Source of the DNA: Neptuniibacter pectenicola
GTDB lineage: Bacteria; Pseudomonadota; Gammaproteobacteria; Pseudomonadales; Balneatricaceae
Direction: 5' to 3'
Assembly (NCBI RefSeq): GCF_001597735.1
Contig: NZ_LUTS01000002.1
Coordinates: forward strand, 186,001-250,000
Length of the DNA stretch: 64,000 nucleotides
Part shown: positions 1-5,540 of the stretch, in pieces
How positions within the stretch are numbered: the stretch's first letter is position 1
Layout of the letters: the number at the start of each line of letters is the position of its first letter
The notes under the pieces: model-generated
Seen by the model: only the letters and a program-made list of their open reading frames with translations
Database searches by the model: none
Told to the model about the DNA's origin: nothing
Made by a program: the position numbers and the translations under genes

Positions 1-672
1 TCTCCTGAGGGTGTACCTCAGCATGTTATTCAGCGTGGAAATAACCGCCAGATCTGTTTTGGATCAGAGGAAGACTTCAAGGCGTACCTTCATTGGTTGA
101 AGCAATACAGCAAGAAGTATGGAGTATCAGTACATGCTTGGGTGCTAATGACCAATCATGTGCATCTACTCTGCACCCCGTGGTCAGTTGATGGGTTATC
201 TAAGGTGATGCAGTCTCTAGGCAGGAGCTATGTCCGCTATTTCAATTACACCTATCAGCGAACAGGGACGTTATGGGAAGGTCGTTTCAAATCATGTCTG
301 GTCAATGCACCAGAGTACCTGTTTCATCTGTAGCGTTACATCGAGTTGAATCCTGTACGCGCTATGATGGTGGATGATCCGGCAGACTACATATGGTCAA
401 GCTATCAATGCAACGGATTGGGTAAGCAAAGTATTTTATTAAGCCCGCATGAGCTTTATCAACAATTAGGCCTTAACACTGCTGAGCGACTAGAGAGCTA
501 CAGAACATTGTTCAGCACTCATGTTGAAGATGAGTTACTGGATAATATAAGAAAGGCATCGAACAAAGGGTTGGTTTTGGGGAATGATCGTTTTGTGGAT
601 GAGATGGAGAATCTGAGCGGAAGGCGCTTAAAAGAAAGACATAGGGGAAGGCCTAAGAAAAATGTACTCTGA
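1..672 (+). pseudogene. RAYT-type (IS200-like, Y1) transposase, interrupted by amber stop, 5' end outside window
   Basis: The frame is open from base 1, so the start lies outside the window. It encodes the Y1_Tnp signature: 'HVIQRGNNRQ', the metal-binding 'MTNHVHLL' (HxH), 'GTLWEGRFKS' and, after the break, 'RYIELNPVRA'. RAYT proteins are single-stranded-DNA transposases linked to dispersed REP-like palindromes. A TAG at 331-333 sits in frame just before RYIELNPVRA, where relatives usually carry a residue such as Gln or Tyr; CAG to TAG is the simplest explanation. Both halves are in the same frame, so this is a nonsense mutation and not a frameshift. The C-terminal part is full and basic ('RHRGRPKKN'). 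Probably inactive unless the stop is suppressed. Confidence 0.85.
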
Positions 673-715
673 CCCCAATTATTATAAGAAAAATGTACTC
701 TGACCCCAATTATTA
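654..715. repeat. 31-bp perfect tandem duplication at the RAYT 3' end
   Basis: Two identical 31-bp units (654-684 and 685-715) begin in the last codons of the RAYT pseudogene and contain 'atgtactctgaccccaatta'. From general knowledge, this GTACTCTGACCCC type of sequence often flanks RAYT/IS200-like transposase genes in gammaproteobacteria. The second unit runs straight into the 10-bp minisatellite. Confidence 0.85.
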
Positions 716-785
716 CCAATTATTACCAATTATTACCAATTATTACCAATTATTACCAATTATTACCAATTATTACCAATTATTA
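706..785. repeat. Minisatellite: eight 10-bp units (ccaattatta)
   Basis: Eight perfect head-to-tail copies of 'ccaattatta' occupy 706-785. The unit equals the tail of the preceding 31-bp duplication, so the array probably grew from it by slippage. It ends exactly where the orphan toxin-tail reading frame begins (in-frame stop at 784-786). It has no spacers and is not a CRISPR. Confidence 0.9.
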
Positions 786-789
786 AAAT

Positions 790-1365
790 TTGAAATTGGG
801 TGATCTTGGGCAGTCGGTGGTAGCAGGTGTTATTGGAGGGGCGGCTTCGGTTATTGGTGGCGGGAAGTTTGCGAATGGGGCTGTTAGGGCGGCTTTGGCT
901 TATGCGGTTAATCAGAGCCTTTCTAATAAAGAAATAAGAAAGCAAGTTGCGTTACTAAAATCAACTACAGCTGAGCTTAGTAAAATGACGAAGGTGGCTC
1001 CAAATGAAATAAAAATTGTTACGGGGGCTTTGTCTGTAGCTATCAGATTGCATGCCACTAAGGGTTTGCTTGTTGCTAATATGACTCCTGAGGAAAGAGT
1101 CTTTATAGCACGTGCTTTTGGTCATGATAGTTTAATTTCTACGCTGGAAGCGGATATACCTGGAATGACAGGAACTGCAGTCGGTTTGCTGGGCTCTGAA
1201 ATACGAAAGGACTATATATTTACACAATGGAAAGACATTTCCCAAGTTGGAATTGGTGCTACGAAAATGTTTGTTGAAAGGGTACTTGTAGGTATGGGGG
1301 TGTCCAACAACGCAGTTAACTTATACGGAGCAATCGATAATACGATAGGAGCTTCAGATCAATGA
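790..1365 (+). CDS. Orphan C-terminal tail of a polymorphic toxin (Rhs/hemagglutinin type)
   Basis: The 191-residue frame starts with TTG and has no clear ribosome binding site. Its first 40 residues ('GGAASVIGGGKFANGAV') match the conserved region that precedes the variable toxin domain in Rhs/YD-repeat and filamentous-hemagglutinin proteins. The rest is an unrecognised alpha-rich domain, presumably the effector. The upstream frame is closed at 784-786 by the minisatellite, so the large carrier gene is missing. The next gene overlaps by 4 bp (ATGA), the usual toxin-immunity spacing. I see no catalytic motif I can name. Best read as a displaced effector module; translation from the TTG is doubtful. 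Confidence 0.55.
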   Translation: MKLGDLGQSVVAGVIGGAASVIGGGKFANGAVRAALAYAVNQSLSNKEIRKQVALLKSTTAELSKMTKVAPNEIKIVTGALSVAIRLHATKGLLVANMTPEERVFIARAFGHDSLISTLEADIPGMTGTAVGLLGSEIRKDYIFTQWKDISQVGIGATKMFVERVLVGMGVSNNAVNLYGAIDNTIGASDQ

Positions 1366-1778
1366 AACAGGTTTTGGCTTTATTTTTTTTTCTATACTGT
1401 ACAGTCTCTGTGGCCGGAGGTATTAATTTATTTGGGAAGTTTGTGATATTTAGTGACGGGGAGTTTTATAACCCTTATGAGATGAATGAGAGTGAACGGG
1501 ATACTTTGAGTATACGTATAGATAGGGCATGCCAAAGCCATTCATGCTCTGGTAATGTAATAATTTCTCCATTGGTAAACCCCAAACAGTTAAGTTCACA
1601 ATATAACACCTTCGCTCCCTCTGAAGTTGTTCGAAGCAGTTGCGCTTCAAATTTTATTTTGAAAACTTACGGCAGCAGTATCCTCTCAGTTTATAAAGAG
1701 GAAGGGTATAATTATTTTATTACTTTCGCTGGAGCTGAAAAATCCTTCTATCGTTTTGAAAAAATGCTTTGTGAATGA
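1362..1778 (+). CDS. Secreted small protein, putative immunity partner of the upstream toxin tail
   Basis: A 138-residue protein with an N-terminal signal peptide (hydrophobic 'VLALFFFLY', cleavage expected near 'SVAG') and several cysteines, suggesting a periplasmic disulfide-bonded fold. The ATG overlaps the stop of the toxin-tail frame by 4 bp, implying translational coupling. I do not recognise the family. An immunity role is inferred only from position, coupling and export; an export-targeted immunity protein would suit a toxin acting in the periplasm or at the envelope. Confidence 0.6.
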   Translation: MKQVLALFFFLYCTVSVAGGINLFGKFVIFSDGEFYNPYEMNESERDTLSIRIDRACQSHSCSGNVIISPLVNPKQLSSQYNTFAPSEVVRSSCASNFILKTYGSSILSVYKEEGYNYFITFAGAEKSFYRFEKMLCE

Positions 1779-1855
1779 GGAGAAGGGTGTAGTGGCTTAA
1801 TGATTCTGTACACCTTGATGGGATAAAATACCTACCAACGAAAAAGGTACAGACT

Positions 1856-1927
1856 ATGAAAAAACGCCCAACCTACTCACCTGAATTAAGAAATAAATGG
1901 GGACGTACCCCATTAAAAGTAAAGTAA
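1856..1927 (+). mobile_element. Remnant of an IS3-family orfA (first 12 codons) fused to a repeat
   Basis: The ATG at 1856 opens with 'MKKRPTYSPELR', which resembles the N-terminus of IS3-family OrfA helix-turn-helix proteins. After 12 codons the match stops at the repeat 'aataaatggggacg' (1892-1905) and the frame ends at 1927. The stretch just upstream (about 1800-1855) may be the IS left end. Only a 5' fragment survives. Confidence 0.5.
1897..1913. repeat. Short palindrome within RAYT-associated repeat
   Basis: 'atggggacgtaccccat' has 6-bp arms (ATGGGG/CCCCAT). The 14-bp segment 'aataaatggggacg' covering its left part (1892-1905) recurs at 2533-2546, each time at the edge of an IS-like fragment. 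It may be a REP-like unit recognised by one of the local RAYT transposases; this is inference. Confidence 0.45.
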
Positions 1928-1932
1928 ATTGA

Positions 1933-2169
1933 CAGCTAAAGAGAATAACAATTTCAGGGTGCCTGTCCCTTGATGCTGCCTCTATTGGTGTTTCTATACC
2001 TACAAATGTTTTAAAAAATAAAGGGTTATGGGGGGCGTCTGGTTCTATAAGTCGTAATCCAGGTGGTGAAATTTCAGCTGCCGCAGCTCGTAGAGGCTTA
2101 GGGGGAGGGGCATTTAAGGCAGAGTCTACAAAAATGGAGACAATTGTGATTAAGCTTGCCCCAGGTTGA
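1933..2169 (+). pseudogene. Second orphan toxin-like C-terminal fragment
   Basis: This frame is open from a stop at 1930-1932 to TGA at 2167-2169 but has no credible start. It enters through the RAYT-associated motif (1956-1972) and from about 1972 reads as protein-like sequence ('DAASIGVSIPTN', 'GGEISAAAARRGLGGGAFKA'). A membrane-protein gene follows directly, as in the first module. I read it as the truncated 3' end of another effector gene; too little remains to name the domain. Confidence 0.4.
1956..1972. repeat. RAYT-associated motif, copy 1 (agggtgcctgtcccttg)
   Basis: 'agggtgcctgtcccttg' recurs with small changes at 3886-3906 and 3963-3984, and in diverged form inside the repeats at 2647-2798, 5107-5258 and 58788-58889. 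Here it sits at the junction where the second toxin-tail frame begins. Confidence 0.6.
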
Positions 2170-2195
2170 TATTAACTTTTTTAAAGGCTTCTATT

Positions 2196-2528
2196 GTGGA
2201 AATTATAATTGATTATTTTTTTAAGTTTAGTGTTGTGATTGTGATTTTTTCAACATTGTTTTATCTGTATTTTGGTAGGAAGTTAGCTATTAGCTTGAGC
2301 ATTTTAGATCGTGATGCTTGGATTTCTCTTGGTAGACCGAAAGGTTTATATACATTTACATTTCATAATACTGAATTAATAGATTGTTTTTTAGATGAAG
2401 GTAAACATTTAACTAGTTACCCTAAAATAAGGGCTTTGGGAGAATTAGTATTAAGCTCTAGAAGGAGCTTTAACTTATCTAGCTGGTCCTGTATTGCCTG
2501 CTTTGTGCTGGAAATAATAGTAAATTAA
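2196..2528 (+). CDS. Small membrane protein, putative immunity partner of the second toxin tail
   Basis: A GTG at 2196 has a good ribosome binding site (AAAGG at 2183-2187, 8-nt spacing), so I prefer it to the TTG at 2166, which would overlap the preceding stop. The 110-residue product has an N-terminal membrane segment ('VVIVIFSTLFYLYF') after a short lead, a soluble middle ('DRDAWISLGRPKG') and a hydrophobic C-terminus ('SCIACFVLEIIVN'). The family is unknown to me. AT-rich composition and position behind a toxin-like tail suggest an immunity protein in the inner membrane; it could equally be an unrelated orphan. Confidence 0.5.
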   Translation: MEIIIDYFFKFSVVIVIFSTLFYLYFGRKLAISLSILDRDAWISLGRPKGLYTFTFHNTELIDCFLDEGKHLTSYPKIRALGELVLSSRRSFNLSSWSCIACFVLEIIVN

Positions 2529-2532
2529 TAAG

Positions 2533-2669
2533 AATAAATGGGGACGAAATGAACCTGCTACAGTTTAACGGACACTTTTAATAAGGGACAATAGAGCCCT
2601 GAAGGAGTGTTCTTTATGACAAGTAAAAGGATAAGCAAGGAAAGGGATAAGCAGGGACATGCACCTTAA
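2533..2669 (+). mobile_element. IS3-like left-end remnant with truncated orfA start
   Basis: After the shared 14-bp repeat (2533-2546) come an IS-like leader ('acggacacttttaataagg') and a GAAGGAG ribosome binding site at 2601-2607, 8 nt before the ATG at 2616. The ORF begins 'MTSKRISKE', like OrfA of several IS3-group elements, then runs into the 2647-2798 repeat and stops at 2669 after 17 residues. Only the promoter end of an IS appears to remain. No right end was seen. Confidence 0.4.
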
Positions 2670-2798
2670 AGAAAGGCCCCTTCATTTCTTCGTTATCGGT
2701 TTTGCAGTTAGGCTTTGTTTTTGCTTCAAGTGGCTGATTGATGGTTTTAAGTGTTTATTGGGAGGTATTCGGTATTTTTGAGATAGCGGTATCTCTCA
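2647..2798. repeat. 150-bp dispersed repeat, copy A
   Basis: This stretch and 5107-5258 align along about 150 bp with scattered differences. The best-kept part is 'caagtggctgattgatggtt' through 'tgggaggtattcggt'. It begins with the motif 'gcagggacatgcac' and lies just beyond the 3' end of the intact RAYT gene. The pair probably derives from duplicated flanks of one RAYT/IS unit. Confidence 0.75.
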
Positions 2799-2844
2799 GC
2801 GATTGAGCTGATATTTTATCGGTTGTAGATAAGAATGGGTGAAG

Positions 2845-3813
2845 TTAGGCCGCTTGGTTATGCCTTCGCTTTCGAGCGAATTTTTTGTGATAAAGCCTTT
2901 CAAACTGAGTGGCGTTATTCAGCCATTCTTCTTGGTTTATTTCTAATCTTTCTAGTATAGGTGGTAAGTGTGCGGATATTGCACCGCGTTTGTCATCGCG
3001 TAGGATTCGACCTGTCATGTCGACTAAGGTTAGATAATCCTCTAGGCTGAATAGAATACCCTGCTGCTCTTCGTTTCGAATACTTCCTTCAAACTTCGCG
3101 AAAGGCTTCACCGGTAATTTAAAGTGCTGGAGTGCGAGTAGTGCTTTCTGAGACTCGATAGCGGATGTTAAATCGAATTGTGGTTTTATGCGCTCTTTGA
3201 TACTTGTGTGATCGGACTCTTCAGGCGTTGCGGCCATTCCTGCTCTTACAGGATTTAAATCCACATAGGCCATGCAAGACAGTAATGCTTCTTCGGTTAG
3301 TAGGGCTTGCGATTTATAACGTGATTCCCAGAAGTGGCCGGTGCACTTGTCTTCTTGATTTGCTTGGCGAGCAATGGGTTCATTTAGACATTTCATAAAC
3401 CAACTAAGGCTAGCTAAGCGTTCTCGGTAGACTTCTATCATATCACTCACTGTATCGAGCTGAGCTTTGCTGAGAGACTCACCTGCTTGCCATTGCTGAA
3501 TCAGTAAGGGGCCTTTGAATAAACTTAGCCAGCGTTCGATAACTTCAGTATTTGACCAGCTTTGTGCTTGAGCAGGACAGAGTTTAATCACGATGTGAAG
3601 ATGGTTTGACATCACAGCATAGGCGCAGATATCAATGGAGAAGAGTGAAGATAGAATGCGTATTCGGTCTTCGATCCATTGGCGTCTATGTTCGTAGTCT
3701 TTGCCTGTTGAGTGATCCAAGCCACATAAAAACGAGCGGCGAACACATCGAGAAACAATATGGTAATAGGGCGTATCTTGGACGGATACAAGTTCTTTTC
3801 TGGGGCGAGTCAT
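2845..3813 (-). CDS. RAYT-type transposase (Y1_Tnp, IS200-like), intact
   Basis: A complete 322-residue REP-associated tyrosine transposase. The N-terminus ('DTPYYHIVSRCVRRSFLCG') is the first Y1 strand, 'MSNHLHIVIKL' supplies the HxH metal ligands, 'GHFWESRYKSQ' and 'CMAYVDLNPVRAGM' form the conserved core, and the Tyr of MAYVDLNP lies in the catalytic helix. A family-specific C-terminal extension follows ('RILRDDKRGAISAHLPPI'). The family cuts single-stranded DNA at REP-like hairpins and does not behave as a classical IS. It belongs to a different subgroup from the pseudogene at 1-672. Diverged motif copies lie on both sides (2653, 3886, 3963). ATG start at 3813. Confidence 0.92.
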   Translation of the reverse strand: MTRPRKELVSVQDTPYYHIVSRCVRRSFLCGLDHSTGKDYEHRRQWIEDRIRILSSLFSIDICAYAVMSNHLHIVIKLCPAQAQSWSNTEVIERWLSLFKGPLLIQQWQAGESLSKAQLDTVSDMIEVYRERLASLSWFMKCLNEPIARQANQEDKCTGHFWESRYKSQALLTEEALLSCMAYVDLNPVRAGMAATPEESDHTSIKERIKPQFDLTSAIESQKALLALQHFKLPVKPFAKFEGSIRNEEQQGILFSLEDYLTLVDMTGRILRDDKRGAISAHLPPILERLEINQEEWLNNATQFERLYHKKFARKRRHNQAA

Positions 3814-3885
3814 CGGTAAATCCTTTTATCGATGCGATGAATAATGCTTGGTTTTGATCTTAGGAGTGAGTAAGGGTATTGTCAA

Positions 3886-3906
3886 TTTAAGGGTGTCTGT
3901 CCCTTG
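3886..3906. repeat. RAYT-associated motif, copy 2
   Basis: 'tttaagggtgtctgtccctt' is followed by 'gctgctg'. It lies about 70 bp upstream of the RAYT start and differs from the 3963 copy at one core base (GTGTC versus GTGCC). Confidence 0.6.
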
Positions 3907-3913
3907 CTGCTGA

Positions 3914-3964
3914 TATGGGCGATAGGTGTGCTGATATCGCACCGCGTTTGTCATCGCGCAGAAT
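3914..3964 (-). pseudogene. 51-bp fragment of another RAYT gene
   Basis: Read on the minus strand, this stretch encodes 'ILRDDKRGAISAHLSPI', which matches 'ILRDDKRGAISAHLPPI' near the C-terminus of the adjacent intact RAYT. At DNA level, 2965-3010 and 3920-3965 are clearly related but not identical. It is a remnant of a second, diverged RAYT copy, wedged between two motif copies (3886 and 3963). Confidence 0.75.
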
Positions 3965-3984
3965 TTAAGGGTGCCTGTCCCCTT
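3963..3984. repeat. RAYT-associated motif, copy 3
   Basis: 'tttaagggtgcctgtcccct' followed by a short direct repeat 'tgctgccct-tgctgc'. The third toxin-like tail becomes readable immediately after it. Confidence 0.6.
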
Positions 3985-3999
3985 GCTGCCCTTGCTGCA

Positions 4000-4326
4000 A
4001 TGTACCATGAGGGTGAATGGATACCGTATACCTCTTCTCACGTAGATGTTACTGATTTGGTCCCAGCTAAGAAATTAGCTCAAGTATTAAAAGTGATTTC
4101 TTTCACAGTAGATGAGTCTAGATCGGTTGAGTATGGGAATAGACAAACATACAAGATATATGACTTTGAAGGTGTGTATGATCTAGTTAATGGGGAAGTT
4201 AAAAATCTTATGCTTTATTCCAAAGGGGTAGATACGGGTAAGACCGTTGATTTAAACTTGAACACGAAAACTAGGAAAGAGGTTCAAACAAGATCTTGTC
4301 TGTTAGGAGGTCTTGTATGCCCTTGA
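4000..4326 (+). CDS. Third orphan toxin-like C-terminal fragment
   Basis: The frame is open from 3904, but its first third translates the RAYT fragment and motif, so the genuine part starts near the ATG at 4000 ('MYHEGEWIPYTSSHVDV'). About 108 residues of soluble alpha/beta sequence follow ('YKIYDFEGVYDLVNGEVKN') with a hydrophobic end ('CLLGGLVCP'). The lipoprotein gene overlaps its last 10 bp. I recognise no domain. It is called a toxin tail only from the repeated architecture (truncated 5' end at a motif, coupled small exported protein); it could be a remnant of any secreted protein. Confidence 0.4.
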   Translation: MYHEGEWIPYTSSHVDVTDLVPAKKLAQVLKVISFTVDESRSVEYGNRQTYKIYDFEGVYDLVNGEVKNLMLYSKGVDTGKTVDLNLNTKTRKEVQTRSCLLGGLVCP

Positions 4327-4778
4327 TCAAGGTCTATGCATTATTGTGTATCATTCTCATCACTGGATGTGATCAGGAAAATAATTCTAATAGATTAAGT
4401 GATAGGGGTATTAGTTATTCTGGGCAATTCAAGCTAGATAGTATGATCCGTGAGTTAGAAAAAAGAGGTGTTAAATATAGTATTGATGATCGAGGTGTCA
4501 TACGGTATCCGCTTGAGCAATTAGCAGAAGTTCTAGGAGCGGAGAGGGTAATTGATTATGGGTTAATGGAAAACCCAGATCATTTAGAAGAATTAGTGAT
4601 CTTAAATGATATACATTTAAGCTTATACGAAAAATACTTATCAAAAGAAAGTATACCGTATATGTTATCGTATGATTTTGGAGAAAGGCGCCTCCTATGG
4701 AGGCAATACTATGGTTTAAGAGTTGATGTTGTAAGGCAAAAAGTAGAGCTTGAATATAGAGAACTTGAGAGTAGATAA
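4317..4778 (+). CDS. Lipoprotein, putative immunity partner of the third toxin tail
   Basis: The ATG at 4317 has a strong ribosome binding site ('taggaggt', about 4304-4311). The start overlaps the upstream frame by 10 bp. The signal sequence ends in the lipobox 'LITGC' (Cys18), followed by Asp, which in enterobacteria would favour inner-membrane retention. The mature part of about 135 residues is charged and helical ('SMIRELEKRGVKYSIDDRG', 'RRLLWRQYYGLRVDVV'). The 'ELEKRGVKYSIDDRGVIRYP' pattern resembles small alpha/beta proteins seen beside polymorphic toxins, but I cannot assign a family. Immunity to a neighbouring effector is inferred from position and export. Confidence 0.65.
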   Translation: MPLIKVYALLCIILITGCDQENNSNRLSDRGISYSGQFKLDSMIRELEKRGVKYSIDDRGVIRYPLEQLAEVLGAERVIDYGLMENPDHLEELVILNDIHLSLYEKYLSKESIPYMLSYDFGERRLLWRQYYGLRVDVVRQKVELEYRELESR

Positions 4779-4827
4779 GAAAACTCTACAATCACCGGAT
4801 CAGGCCTTGTATTGTGAGCTAATGGAT

Positions 4828-4885
4828 TCAGGCTCGATTGAATTCATTGGTCGACTAAAACCAATGGGGTCAGACTCGATTGAAT
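4828..4885. repeat. Direct repeat of 'gactcgattgaat'-type RAYT flank sequence
   Basis: 'tcaggctcgattgaat' (4828-4843) and 'gtcagactcgattgaat' (4869-4885) lie about 42 bp apart, the second preceded by 'ccaatggg'. GGGGTCAGACTCGATT is, as I recall, another common flank of IS200/RAYT genes. This supports repeated insertion events in the area. Confidence 0.5.
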
Positions 4886-4939
4886 CTGGCCGTGTGGCAT
4901 GGCTAGCCAGAATAAATAGGAAGATACTCATTAAAATTG

Positions 4940-4970
4940 AGGCCAGAGTTTTCACTGGCCTTTTTGTTTT
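4940..4970 (+). terminator. Rho-independent terminator after the third module
   Basis: The 7-bp stem AGGCCAG/CTGGCCT (4940-4946 and 4955-4961) with an 8-nt loop is followed by 'tttttgtttt'. It is placed to end the toxin/lipoprotein transcript. Confidence 0.75.
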
Positions 4971-5106
4971 AAGCGTTATACTGCTATTTACTTTACCTAT
5001 AGCGCAGCATTTATGAAGACCGAACAGATTCCTCCGTATCAAGTCTCAATTTATGAAACCGGTCAAATGAATAATATTATTCAAGCTTGGCGAATAAGCA
5101 GGCAGA

Positions 5107-5258
5107 ATAAGCAGGGACATGCACTCTTAAAGAAAGCCTCCTTCATTTCTTAGTTACAGGTTTTGCAGTTAGGCTTTTTTTTTACTTCAAGTGGCTGATT
5201 GATGGTTTTAAGTGTTTATTGGGAGGTATTCGGTGTTTTTGAGTTAGCCGTATATCTC
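5107..5258. repeat. 150-bp dispersed repeat, copy B
   Basis: Diverged copy of 2647-2798 in the same orientation, without an adjacent RAYT gene. A short frame at 5013-5153 runs into it and is probably not a gene. Homology stops near 5258, where an IS-like end begins. Confidence 0.75.
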
Positions 5259-5330
5259 TTAATTCTGCTGTCCGTTTCATTGTTGTAACCTCCGAGTACA
5301 TTTACCCCAATTTACACAGAAGTCATGTGA
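5259..5330 (-). mobile_element. Possible IS left-end remnant
   Basis: On the minus strand, 'ggaggttacaacaatg' gives a strong ribosome binding site and an ATG at 5280. The ORF begins 'MKRTAELRD' and then reads through the 5107-5258 repeat, so only a start survives. The outer side carries 'acttctgtgtaaattggg', which resembles terminal sequences of some IS elements. Identification is weak. Confidence 0.3.
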
Positions 5331-5494
5331 AAAGGGTTTATTCTGTTAAAATGGGTAATGATCTTTCATGTAAGCGATCAAACTACGCCCATTTCTTTGT
5401 AGTGGTTTGATTTGTAATACTTATCTCTTTTTAGCGGTCTTTCCGCGTGACTACTTTTTTGTACGTTAATATCGACGTGCATCATTTTTTGAAG

Positions 5495-5529
5495 GCGGTG
5501 AGGTTGGGTTTTACTACCCAGCTCATCGC
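5495..5529 (+). promoter_or_regulatory. Terminator-like leader hairpin directly before the helicase start
   Basis: GCGGTGA (5495-5501) pairs with TCATCGC (5523-5529, one G-U pair) and TGGGT (5505-5509) with ACCCA (5516-5520), giving a stem with one internal loop. 'ttttgttgtt' follows, then the ATG at 5541. The structure resembles an intrinsic terminator and would also occlude the translation start region, so it could be an attenuator or an autoregulatory leader of an RNA helicase gene. Confidence 0.5.
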
Positions 5530-5540
5530 TTTTGTTGTTA

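Noticed and set aside
706-785. Regular repeat resembling a CRISPR array
   Set aside because: Units are 10 bp, contiguous and without spacers, and no cas gene is present.
4750-5016. 88-residue frame with a hydrophobic C-terminus
   Set aside because: It overlaps the lipoprotein gene, translates the 'gactcgattgaat' repeats and runs through a clear terminator (4940-4970). No ribosome binding site.
5013-5153. 46-residue frame overlapping the previous one by ATGA
   Set aside because: Its second half is the 5107-5258 non-coding repeat; no protein-like features.
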